From Priestia megaterium (GTDB lineage: Bacteria; Bacillota; Bacilli; Bacillales; Bacillaceae_H): 64,000 nt of DNA. Shown here piece after piece: positions 46,522 to 54,767 of the stretch. The notes below the pieces were generated by a model. The model was not told the DNA's origin and made no database searches. It worked only from the letters and a program-made list of their open reading frames with translations. Within the stretch, counting starts at the first letter, position 1, and the number at the start of each line of letters is the position of its first letter. The DNA is taken from assembly GCF_009497655.1 (NCBI RefSeq), contig NZ_CP023317.1, positions 2,571,501 through 2,635,500 on the forward strand, given 5' to 3'. The translations under genes and the position numbers were made by a program.

Positions 46522-47076
46522 TTACTGAACTGGTCCCATGAATTCAGTAATAATAAGAATATGTTCCTTCAATTTGACTTTTTTTAGATTCTCTACTTTT
46601 TCTGCTCCACCAAGCCCTAATAATGGAGTATAACCAAAACACTCATCATAAGCTGGCAACTCATAGTGGTCTACTGCTTCAGTATAAGGTGACCATTCTA
46701 ATGATCTCTGTCTAAATGGTTCTTCCTCTAAAAATCTAATAAATAAAGAATATTTTGAAGCTAGCACTTTCGTTTTAGCCTTACGATAGTTAACCATCAC
46801 TACATAAGACTCATTATTTTCATCCATCTCAAATAATATAATATCACCCATGGATGTAGCAAAAATTGGAATGGTCCCTTCATTTCTTAAATATGTGTCA
46901 GTTATCAACTCCCTAAAATCATCAGGGTTAATTACTTTTAAATAACCATTCAGAAGAGTTCCATATCCATATGTTTTCCACGCTTCAATCAATTCTTTTG
47001 GAAGATACTCTTTATATTTATTGATTGTTTCTTCTTCTACTGTTCCAATTTGCCGAAAATCATTGTATATATTCAA
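46522..47076 (-). CDS. GAD-like/DUF1851 (Tdi1-type) immunity protein
   Basis: 184 residues. An N-terminal GAD-like part (PKELIEAWKTYGYGTLLNGY, then LKVINPDDF) is followed by a DUF1851-like part (FATSMGDIILFEMDE). This is the layout of Tdi1-type immunity proteins of secreted toxins. Start is TTG 47076 with GGGAGG upstream. No intact toxin is beside it; decayed sequence lies upstream. Confidence 0.75.
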   Translation of the reverse strand: MNIYNDFRQIGTVEEETINKYKEYLPKELIEAWKTYGYGTLLNGYLKVINPDDFRELITDTYLRNEGTIPIFATSMGDIILFEMDENNESYVVMVNYRKAKTKVLASKYSLFIRFLEEEPFRQRSLEWSPYTEAVDHYELPAYDECFGYTPLLGLGGAEKVENLKKVKLKEHILIITEFMGPVQ

Positions 47077-47095
47077 TTCCTACTCCTCCCTAGTG

Positions 47096-47330
47096 TATAA
47101 GCTTTACATTTAAATACGTGTTTTTGAGTTGTTCAGGCGTCATATCTTTAGCCATCTCTTCTATCACTTCAATCTCTAACAATATGTATCAAGTTCAAGC
47201 CTTGTTCCTTACAGTATACTTTGATTTCGTCTTTTTGATATTTCAACTTACCTGTCCTTAAGTTGAGAATTCTGTATACCCAACAACGTTTAATTTTTCA
47301 GCCCCCATTACGAAATTAAAATTTATGTAA
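47096..47330 (-). pseudogene. Decayed gene, toxin-locus remnant
   Basis: Three broken open stretches in different frames make sense when joined: GAEKLNVVGYTEFST, then LRTGKLKYQKDEIKVYCKEQ then GLNLIHIVRD, then LEIEVIEEMAKDMTPEQLKN and a stop near 47096. Frameshifts separate them. The origin (toxin tail or immunity gene) is not clear. Confidence 0.45.
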
Positions 47331-47494
47331 CGCTTTTTTAACGAATAGCGAGTATTATACGGCCGTATCTAATAAAAATACAACTCATAATTTATTAAGC
47401 CAAAGCAGAGTTCGAACATCCTTTTACTTTATCCATTGTTTATCGCCTAATTATTATATTATTTTCACAAACCAAGTATTAAAACATAATGCCT

Positions 47495-47511
47495 TGATGG
47501 TACAACCATCA
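47495..47511. repeat. Palindrome TGATGGT-ACA-ACCATCA
   Basis: A 7-bp perfect dyad in the spacer. The same element, with 8-bp arms, is at 49864-49882, and a degenerate copy is near 54563-54583. Confidence 0.65.
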
Positions 47512-47568
47512 TAAGCTATTGATTTTCATTAGCATTTTTTATGTAGTCCAAAGCATAAATTTCTCACA

Positions 47569-47608
47569 AAAAGCACTTGTTGCCTAAAGTAGACAATCAA
47601 GTGCTTTA
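47569..47608 (-). terminator. Cassette-end hairpin, CACTTG type
   Basis: Arms AAAGCACTTG and CAAGTGCTTT flank an imperfect centre. It lies just after the reading frame that continues past the DUF6985-like stop. Confidence 0.65.
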
Positions 47609-47768
47609 AATTCTACTGTAACCCTTTTAAAAAGTTCATAATATCATCTTTTTTTAGCGAAGTATTACTATCCTTTAAATAATTAATGAACTCTTTAACC
47701 ACTACCTTATTTATTAGTTTTATCTCATAAAAACCGTTGGGTCCATTCGGCACTGGGTAGTCCCCAAA

Positions 47769-48248
47769 TTATAAAACAATATCTTGAAAACCAACCTCGA
47801 CTATTTCTTCATCCTCAAATTTTACCGCAAGACCATGCTCAGGTTCCCACGTGCATTCAAGTAACAAACCAACTTGTCTTACATCTTCATCAAAGACCAT
47901 AGGAAATATCAGTTGCTTAGGTTCAACAATAGTAGCTATCTCGTCCTTTGTGGATATGACAGGAGCCATCTTATCAGCGAATTTCTCACCGAGTCGCTGT
48001 CTGTAATCTTCGTAAACTTCTAAATAATAGTTCAATATAGCATCCTCAGCCAAGTTCAAAAGACGTTCTTTGTCATTAAAAAATTTATGATAAGCATTGA
48101 CCTGTGCATCTTCAAATTCTGCATCATCTTCTGCTTCAATATTTAATATTACAGTCTTTTCATGTCCAAACAAAGTAATGTTATTATTCCTCTTCCAACC
48201 ATAGTTGTAGGCTAATTCTCCAAACGTTTCATGTTTAATTGTCTCCAT
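47769..48248 (-). CDS. DUF6985-like immunity protein
   Basis: 159 residues, acidic (HETFGELAYNYGWKRNNNIT start, LLLECTWEPEHGLAVKFEDE near the end), resembling DUF6985 proteins. ATG 48248 has GAGGGTGG just upstream. It directly follows the HNH-type toxin tail by 15 bases, so it is the likely antidote. After its TAA the same frame stays open for 51 codons (FGDYPVPNGPNGFYEIKLIN onward, ending at a TAG at 47613), which suggests that the gene was longer or is fused to a remnant. Confidence 0.65.
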   Translation of the reverse strand: METIKHETFGELAYNYGWKRNNNITLFGHEKTVILNIEAEDDAEFEDAQVNAYHKFFNDKERLLNLAEDAILNYYLEVYEDYRQRLGEKFADKMAPVISTKDEIATIVEPKQLIFPMVFDEDVRQVGLLLECTWEPEHGLAVKFEDEEIVEVGFQDIVL

Positions 48249-48263
48249 TGATTCCACCCTCTA

Positions 48264-49398
48264 TTATAGTTTTTTTTCGGCTTTACCTGCCTCGGAAACT
48301 CCACCTAAATGACCAAACTTACTATTTATTACAGAAGGCACTAGGTCCATAGTCTTCAAATCATTATCCTCGTGCCAAGTATATTTATTTTGCTTACGCC
48401 ATTTCCTTACTTCCTTAGGGGTTACCCCACATTTTTCAGCTAACCGTTCATCAGCTTTTTTAAAATTAATATCTCTATCAATAGACATACCTTCTATCTC
48501 AACTCTTCCTTTCGAGACAGGAGAAAAATCAGGGACAGCATCTGAGTAATCAATGCCTTTCTTATCAACTTGACTTAGGATTTCATTGACTTTCTCATTC
48601 TCATGAATAAATGTAGATTCACCACGTTCTCCAGTCCATTTTCCATTATTTACTGGTGTTTGTGCAAGTCTTTCTTCATAAGTGCTGTTAAAGGTTCTAG
48701 TTGCACTCTTCTTCGAAACTTCACTCGTACCCTTAGTAACTTCTTGAACCTTCTCAACTTCTTTAACAACCGGTTTCTCCACTCTCTCCACATTCGGGTT
48801 AGCCACAAATCGTCCGGTTTCTGGATCTTGGTATCGCTTGGCAGTTGGGTTATAGAGAGCTTGCGCCATCTGCATCGTCTGCTGCTTCACATTCTGCAAG
48901 GTCTCCCTCACCGTCTGCTGGGCAAGTGCTGGACCTGCCGGCACAAGATCTGGCATGAGTCTTGGCATACTGCTGTCTAAGGTGTTGTTATACGTTTTAT
49001 GTAGCGACTGTGTCCAGGAGGCCGGTGCGTTTTTGACGCTTTGGTAGGCTTGCTTTGTGACGTTGGCAACGGCGCTTGTGCGAAGCGTGTTGCGCATGTT
49101 GTTGAGCTTTTCGGTTCCTTTGGTCGCAAGGCTTTGTCCCATTTTCCCCGCTACCTTCGTAGAAAGCGCTCCAGCTCCAGCAATTCCTAATGCTTGCAGA
49201 AGACTTGCTTTACGCTGCTTTACGCTGCTCTTCACTGATTTTATTCCCGAACATGTCGCGTCCGGTCATGTATTCTACTAAGCCGTTTGCAGCCACAAGA
49301 CCGTAGAGGCCTTTTTCCGTTTGCTCCAGGACTTTGAAGGATTTGGCGGATTTGTAGGAGTCTAAGAAGTGATCCGCTGCTTCATTACAAGTAAACAC
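48264..49398 (-). pseudogene. Orphan LXG-type cassette with HNH/Endo VII (WHH-like) nuclease tail, frameshifted
   Basis: There is no LXG domain. It begins inside the linker (LDSYKSAKSFKVLEQTEKGL) at 49398 and shifts frame at a 10-bp tandem duplication (49208-49227). It continues as the shared pre-toxin linker (ASLLQALGIAGAGALSTKVA) from a GTG at 49235, then a 160-residue variable end. The last part, KYTWHEDNDLKTMDLVPSVI followed by FGHLGG, is the His-metal motif of HNH/Endo VII nucleases with W-H before the core. Not secreted by itself; a donor of a toxin tip by recombination is plausible. Confidence 0.7.
48890..49380. repeat. Pre-toxin linker repeat, copy A
   Basis: Nearly identical DNA to the linker inside the full LXG gene (56005-56510), covering TEKGLYGLVAANGL through QQTVRETLQNVKQQTMQM. 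Divergence begins abruptly at the toxin tail on one side and at the AADH codons on the other. Confidence 0.85.
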
Positions 49399-49431
49399 AC
49401 TGATTTTTCACAAAAAAGTGTGTTTACTTGT
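49387..49431 (-). terminator. 15-bp perfect hairpin at a cassette edge
   Basis: ACAAGTAAACACACT (49387-49401) pairs fully with AGTGTGTTTACTTGT (49417-49431). It marks where the linker homology of copy A breaks off. A shorter relative is at 53161-53194. Confidence 0.7.
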
Positions 49432-50078
49432 GACCTGAATAATTATTTAGTGACTTCAAAAAAGAATACACCACTTAATTTTTTATATCGTTTTTTTCTC
49501 TAGTAGTGTCACACATTGTACAAAACCAATTATAATCTATAAATTTAACACTTAGCACACTTATAAAATTATACGCGTACCAGCATATTTTTGGGTTAAA
49601 ACGTAAAAAAGCACTCGTTGCCATAAGTGACAATCAAGTGCTTTAAGTTCATCTTTTTTTAAGTAGCATAAATTTGTAAGTTTTGTAGTGACGGTATAAC
49701 CCATTTTATATGTCGTGACAACAACTACGTTAAAACTTACGAGTTTGTACGAGTTCGTTAGGTTGATATGCATTCTATGGTTTTATATTTATCACCTAGT
49801 AAAATGTCATCTCGCCTAAGCTCGTACTTCATTTTTCTATCCTATCATTGCACACAGTACTCCATGATGGTACAACCATCATGAAGTATATATTTTCAAA
49901 TACCCTTTTGTTTTTTCTATCTACTTCCTACTTATTTTTTATTCATACATACTTGTGGGTATTTAAATTTAGCACCACAAACTTTATGATATCCGTACAC
50001 AAAATATAATATAGTAAGCTTTATAAAATTACTATAACCAAACTCATTTATTCACTGTAATGAGTTTTTAATGTTTAT
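49432..50078. other. 650-bp AT-rich spacer between cassettes
   Basis: No gene is supported. It contains a CACTCG/CAAGTG-type hairpin (49605-49645) and the palindrome ATGATGGT-ACA-ACCATCAT (49864-49882). Confidence 0.5.
49864..49882. repeat. Palindrome ATGATGGT-ACA-ACCATCAT
   Basis: An 8-bp perfect dyad; the second copy of the element at 47495-47511. Confidence 0.65.
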
Positions 50079-50534
50079 TTATATTTTAGGAATATCAATT
50101 GTATTTCCTGGTGACTCACTAATGAGAATATCTGAAATATTTGGGTTACTTTTTTTCAACTTGAATATTTGAATTTTTGTCAATTCAGGGTTAAATGATA
50201 TATTTTGTGTTTTAAACTCTAAATTCATAATTTTATTCTGAAGTTTTAATATAAAAACCTTCCATTCTTGCAATGGAGAATCCGAAACTTCCTCCGGACT
50301 TCCTAATAGTCGATATCCATCCGCATAATGAAACATTAGTAATCCCGTTCCTAAGTCACAATTTTCATTTTCAAGAATTGCATTTGGTATATCAAATCCA
50401 CTATTCCAATTATAATTTGCTGCAAAACAATGAAGGATTATTGGATTATCTATATTCTTTATTCGGTTAATTGTATCCTCTTTATTTGTATTATAAAGTA
50501 ATTCTTCAAGCAAACTAATATCTTTATTTTCCAT
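50079..50534 (-). CDS. DUF4274 family immunity protein
   Basis: 151 residues. The DUF4274 core is clear: LHCFAANYNWNSGFDIPNAI followed by CDLGTGLLMFHYADGYRLLG. AAGGTG precedes the ATG. It lies 24 bases after the AHH toxin tail, so it is the likely antidote of that nuclease (inference from position). Confidence 0.75.
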   Translation of the reverse strand: MENKDISLLEELLYNTNKEDTINRIKNIDNPIILHCFAANYNWNSGFDIPNAILENENCDLGTGLLMFHYADGYRLLGSPEEVSDSPLQEWKVFILKLQNKIMNLEFKTQNISFNPELTKIQIFKLKKSNPNISDILISESPGNTIDIPKI

Positions 50535-50558
50535 TACACCTTACCACCTTATTAATAT

Positions 50559-51557
50559 TTACTTATTTTGTATTTCCAATTGTTTTAGCTTTCTTTCCCA
50601 AAGTTCTACTGTTGCACCTTGGCTTGGATACAATGGTAAACCATTTCCCTGTAGTTTTCTTAAATTTTTTTGTAAATCATATACCTGATTTTGTAAACTA
50701 TTAATACTTTGGCTAATATCCATTTTATTTAATGCTCTTGCAACTACTTCATTGTAGACAGAATGATATCCTCTGTGTCTAGCCATTGTACTTATATTAT
50801 CATCTGGTACTCTTAGGAAAATACCGTTTGATGAGTCATCGAAATTCATACCTATCTTTTTAATTACAGGATTATCTGCCATTTCAGAAGGAATAATATG
50901 CTGTGCTTGATATCCACTCCATTTAGTTGAACGTTTAAGTCCCATTTCTGTCATCATATTTTTTCCTAATTTAGTAGAATTCCCTCCTGTTACAATACCC
51001 GGAGTACCAGAAATAATCCTACTACCTTCACCTGTACCCTTAGTACCCGTTTGAATTTGACGTTCACTCACACGCTCTACTTTTACAGGCTTTTCAATCA
51101 TCTGCAGCGTCTGTTTCTTCACATTCTGCAAGGTCTCCCTCACCGTCTGCTGGGCAAGTGCTGGACCTGCCGGCACAAGTTCTGGACCCAGTCTTGGCAT
51201 ACTACTGTCTAGGATGTTGTTATACGTTTTATGTAGCGACTGTGTCCAAGAGGCCGGTGCATTTTTGACGCTTTGGTAGGCTTGCTTTGTGACGTTGGCA
51301 ACGGCGCTTGTGCGAAGCGTGTTGCGCATGTTGTTGAGCTTTTCGGTTCCTTTGGTCGCAAGGCTTTGTCCCATTTTCCCCGCTACCTTCGTAGAAAGCG
51401 CTCCAGCTCCAGCAATTCCTAATGCTTGCAGAAGACTTGCTTTACGCTGCTCTTCCTCACCATCCGCCAAACAGAATGAAGCCAGTTGCTTCCATGGCTC
51501 TGGGGTTCCTGTTGCGACGCCCCATGATGTAGAAAGTTCTTTATCAACAATAAATAT
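50559..51557 (-). CDS. Orphan LXG-type cassette with AHH nuclease tail
   Basis: An open frame without an LXG domain; the first usable start is TTG 51470 (giving 303 residues) and the frame is open to 51557. An upstream bit (DKELSTSWGVATGTPEP) echoes the pre-toxin KLSTS region; then comes the shared linker (QRKASLLQALGIAGAGALST) and a variable tail. The tail YQAQHIIPSEMAD, then NGIFLRV and RHRGYHSVYNEVV, is the AHH nuclease pattern (HNH/Endo VII fold). It lacks any export part, so it is probably silent unless recombined onto the LXG gene. Confidence 0.75.
   Translation of the reverse strand: MFIVDKELSTSWGVATGTPEPWKQLASFCLADGEEEQRKASLLQALGIAGAGALSTKVAGKMGQSLATKGTEKLNNMRNTLRTSAVANVTKQAYQSVKNAPASWTQSLHKTYNNILDSSMPRLGPELVPAGPALAQQTVRETLQNVKKQTLQMIEKPVKVERVSERQIQTGTKGTGEGSRIISGTPGIVTGGNSTKLGKNMMTEMGLKRSTKWSGYQAQHIIPSEMADNPVIKKIGMNFDDSSNGIFLRVPDDNISTMARHRGYHSVYNEVVARALNKMDISQSINSLQNQVYDLQKNLRKLQGNGLPLYPSQGATVELWERKLKQLEIQNK
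51100..51455. repeat. Pre-toxin linker repeat, copy B
   Basis: About 350 bases nearly identical to the linker of the full LXG gene (equivalent to about 56015-56360). It ends at the GCTCTTC just before EEQRK and joins unrelated sequence at 51456. Confidence 0.85.
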
Positions 51558-51722
51558 TTAAAACAAAGACTTTACTCATTGCCAATTTTGAAGTACATAT
51601 TACAGACAAATGCGTAGATTTATTCTAAATTAAAATCAATTAGATAATAAAAAAGATGCTTAACTAGTACGCTAAGCATCTTTTTTATTTATTCACATAC
51701 TCTAGTAATTAGCTATCGTATG

Positions 51723-52100
51723 TTATTCTTCAACATTATAATTCTGTTTAATTTTGTTTAAAAGAGCCATTACCTTTTCTTCATCATCTGCATTATTCTC
51801 AATATATACATGACAAACTTTTTTTAAACACTTGAAAAAAGTTTGATAATCAACATTAACACTTTTGTCAATACCACCCGTACTGTCCAAAAATTCAATG
51901 CCATTTTCAAAATAACCTTCTTCCCATGGTTCTAAATCACCTGGGAATGTACAAATGTAGTATTCATTGCCGTAACCAATCTCTTCTGAAAAATAGTTTA
52001 ATACTCTTAAAAATTTTTTATCTGATAGAGCACTATAAAAACTTACCATGGGAGACAAAGAACTATCTATACCATTAAATACTTCTACTATTTTCTCCAT
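51723..52100 (-). CDS. CdiI-like immunity protein of an EndoU toxin
   Basis: 125 residues. The pattern YGNEYYICTFPGDLEPWEEG with YFENGIEFL resembles the CdiI-type immunity family paired with EndoU-type RNase toxins. AGAGG precedes the ATG. It lies 14 bases after the EndoU tail, which supports the pairing. Confidence 0.7.
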   Translation of the reverse strand: MEKIVEVFNGIDSSLSPMVSFYSALSDKKFLRVLNYFSEEIGYGNEYYICTFPGDLEPWEEGYFENGIEFLDSTGGIDKSVNVDYQTFFKCLKKVCHVYIENNADDEEKVMALLNKIKQNYNVEE

Positions 52101-52114
52101 TTATATTCCTCTTT

Positions 52115-53050
52115 CTATTCATCTATTACTGGATGAAAATTTAATATTTCTTCACTCGTTGGATCTCTATAACCTGTATAACTCAATCCATTTCCTGCTT
52201 TTCCATTTATAATATCATTACTGTTAACTTGAGGTTTTATTTTGCCCGACGCGATCCCCTCAATCATAGCTTCCTGCCCATGCTTTATAATTTCTTCATT
52301 TGAAATTTCAGATGGGTTAAATACAGTTTTGGTGAACACCTTTTTCTTCCATTCCCCATCTATTGCATTTCCTGCGCTGTCACGCGCAGGAATTTGGTAC
52401 TCTATTTGATAAACTCCTTTGATATTTTCATGGGGTGTCTTAGATACTATATTAATATTTATCCCCTCTTTTTTCAAAAAGGAATGAAATTCTTCTAGGT
52501 TATGCCCCCCAATGATTCCTTTTTTTTGAGAGAATCCTTCCACTTTTATGAGATGCTCATCAAATCCTGGTTTATATTTAGGCGTAATTATTTTAGCATC
52601 AGATTTACTAGTTTGCTTACTTCCTACCGAAAACATCCGCCCAACATCTTTTCCAGTAATCCACTCATCTACCACTGGCATACGCGTTCCAGTGATCGGC
52701 TCTTCTACTACTCGGACCTTCTTAGGAGCCAGCTTAATATCTCCGGCTTGACTAATTTTCTTTTTGACGTAATTCGAAGAAGAACGATAAGCTTTTTGAG
52801 CGCTTTGCAGCGGCGGCATAATACGTTGAGTCGCTTGTTTGCTAAGTACATTCCGCATATCACTAAGCTTCTTCGCTCCGTTTGCCACGGCATTAGCGCC
52901 TGCTTTCGCTGTTTTACCCGCTACCTTCGTAGAAAGCGCTCCAGCTCCAGCAATTCCTAATGCTTGCAGAAGACTTGCTTTACGCTGCTCTTCACTGATT
53001 TATTCCCGAACATGTCGCGTTCGGTCATGTATTCTCCTAGCCCGTTTGCA
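52115..53050 (-). pseudogene. Orphan LXG-type cassette with EndoU RNase tail, frameshifted at its 5' end
   Basis: The region reads TGRDMFGNKIS, loses one T (near 52999, GGGAATAAATC instead of GGGAATAAAATC), then continues EEQRKASLLQALGIAGAGA and a diverged linker. The first start in the remaining frame is GTG 52888 (MANGAKKLSDM, 257 residues). The tail GGHNLEEFHSFLKKEGININ with TGYRDPTSEEIL at the end is a bacterial EndoU RNase domain; the conserved GGHN His is present. It has no LXG part. Confidence 0.75.
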
Positions 53051-53055
53051 GCTCT
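52917..53055. repeat. Pre-toxin linker repeat, copy C (short)
   Basis: About 140 bases shared with the LXG linker, from the CTACCTTCGTAGAAAGCGC run to the CCGTTTGCAGC run, with one base deleted and a few changes. Confidence 0.8.
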
Positions 53056-53160
53056 TCCTTATTCCTTATCAAGGCGGTTGCTATAGTGAGTTGAGATTTG
53101 AAGAGTTTTACATCAGTGAGAAAGGCTTAAATTAAAAGTCTTAGTTTTTCTATAATATAA

Positions 53161-53194
53161 AAACACACTGATTTTCATAAAATACAGTGTGTTT
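53161..53194. repeat. Hairpin related to 49387-49431
   Basis: AAACACACTG (53161-53170) pairs with CAGTGTGTTT (53185-53194); followed by TTACTTAT as in the other copy. It lies just after the YezG gene end and is a likely terminator. Confidence 0.65.
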
Positions 53195-53215
53195 ACTTAT
53201 AACTTTAATAATTAT

Positions 53216-53707
53216 TTAAATGGGATTACTGGGATACTCTTTTAAATATTGATCTATTAAATTCTTAGTTTTTTCATCTGTTGGTACTTCATCTAAATAT
53301 TTGTACTTCCAAATCTTTTTCTGTGCTACAAATCCGTAATCTGTATTCAACCAATCTGTATAATCAAATGATACAGAGAACTTCCCTGTTTGCTCTAACA
53401 TTAGCGTAAAAGAATACCATAGTTCCTGGTTATTTTCTTTAAAGATTTCCCTGAGCTGTTCACTAAGATCAAAAAGCTTATCTTCTTCATTATTAAATTC
53501 TAGTTCCGATATGTTAAATTGTTTTGGTATATCTAGACTATACGTGTAGCTATTATCTCTAATTGATTTATAAAAAAAGTAAACTCGCCCCTCTGATTCA
53601 TCAATCTGTGCATAAAAATAAAATTCCCCCCATTCTTCTGGAATCATATTATTAACCGTTTCTGCTATTTCTTGATACAATTCCTGTAACTGGCTTTCCA
53701 TTTGCAT
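53216..53707 (-). CDS. YezG family (DUF600) immunity protein
   Basis: 163 residues, intact. YezG pattern: LQELYQEIAETVNNMIPEEW, FYFYAQIDESEGRVYFFYKS, and LWYSFTLMLEQTGKFSVSFD. GGGAGG precedes the ATG. It is the intact relative of the broken gene at 42134-42628. A decayed toxin tail lies immediately upstream, so its partner is lost or silent. Confidence 0.82.
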   Translation of the reverse strand: MQMESQLQELYQEIAETVNNMIPEEWGEFYFYAQIDESEGRVYFFYKSIRDNSYTYSLDIPKQFNISELEFNNEEDKLFDLSEQLREIFKENNQELWYSFTLMLEQTGKFSVSFDYTDWLNTDYGFVAQKKIWKYKYLDEVPTDEKTKNLIDQYLKEYPSNPI

Positions 53708-53719
53708 AAAATTTATCCT

Positions 53720-54029
53720 CCCGCCTGATTTTTAATTGTTACTCTTTCTAATTCTTCACCTTCAATTTGATACTATATTCTAAATTTAATAGGGCGTATT
53801 GAATGCCATTTTTAACAGAAAAATATTTTTACCAATACTTTTTTAGAAAAGCTTTCTTCAAAGCATTTGCCCAACCTTTATCTTTCTCCATAATAAAACA
53901 AATTCCATTAGAACGATTGTTATCTATTTTACCTGCACTAATGTTGTTCCTCAACATGTCGCGTCTGGTTATGTATTCTTTCAAGCCATTTATGGTAACA
54001 ATATCGTAGATTCCTTTTTCGGTTTCCAT
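53720..54029 (-). pseudogene. Decayed orphan toxin tail with pre-toxin linker, second copy
   Basis: Reads METEKGIYDIVTINGLKEYI and TRRDMLRNNIS for 66 codons and then stops, like 42642-42950. The continuing frame (IRPIKFRI) has an extra stop before YQIEGEELERVTIKNQ, so it is more decayed than copy 1. Confidence 0.65.
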
Positions 54030-54510
54030 AGATTGAATTAATTTGTTTCACAATTTCATACTCATATAAAAAATGCAAGCACCATCCGTATTTTCACAGA
54101 GATACTTGCACTTTTATAGTCGTTATATACCAAAAAACTTCAAAAGAATATCAAATATGATGATCTATTGATTCAAACCAAGCTGAATTCTACTAAGCTC
54201 ACATATCAATACGAAATTAAAACTTATTATCTTTCACGTTTTCAAACCATTCAACAGCAATATGACTTGTTGTTTTAATATCATCATGCGTATATAAGTC
54301 ATACTTGTATTCAGCTTTAAAATTGCTGATCCTTACATCATAGATTAATTTCATCTTAGTAAGCATATCTCTTTGATGCTCTTGATACAATACTTTAATT
54401 TTCCCAATATCCTCATTTAAAATATCTAATACCATAAAAATTCGTGGTGCGGATGTATCGTAGCTCTCATCCCCCTCTTCCCAAGCATCATTCAATTTAT
54501 GGGGTTCTAA
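53776..54510. repeat. Segment duplication, copy 2
   Basis: Matches 42697-43440 with scattered changes; the homology ends inside the immunity gene, where copy 2 is cut off. Confidence 0.8.
54217..54495 (-). pseudogene. 5'-truncated YezG-like immunity gene
   Basis: 92 codons beginning MNDAWEEGDESYDTSAPRIF. It aligns with the last 90 residues of 43138-43593 (VNDALENGDERYDVSQKRIL), but the first 60 or so residues are missing and the sequence upstream is unrelated. Confidence 0.7.
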
Positions 54511-54647
54511 GAGTATTTACCATTATAGGAGTACCACCATTATGAAGTTAAATCGATACTCCTTGATGGTACTACCTTAATGGGTTATGAACTTCAATAA
54601 ATCATCATTTAAGTACACAAAGTATGACTATCTCAAAAAAACAAAAA

Positions 54648-54720
54648 CACTTGTTACCTAAAAGGCTGATTCTCTCTTATCATTTAAGGTAAAATCAGTC
54701 TTTAAAAGTATAACAAGTGT
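54648..54720. terminator. Long cassette-end hairpin
   Basis: Arms ACACTTGTTA (54648-54657) and TAACAAGTGT (54711-54720) enclose a further imperfect arm pair GGCTGATT/AATCAGTC. It lies after the Imm6-like gene and is related to the other CACTTG elements. Confidence 0.6.
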
Positions 54721-54767
54721 GCTTAGATTACTAAATAATTATGAATTTTTTGGGGTTGTTTAGTTAT

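Noticed and set aside
49561-49773. 70-codon minus frame in the cassette spacer
   Set aside because: It runs through a terminator hairpin and has no ribosome site.
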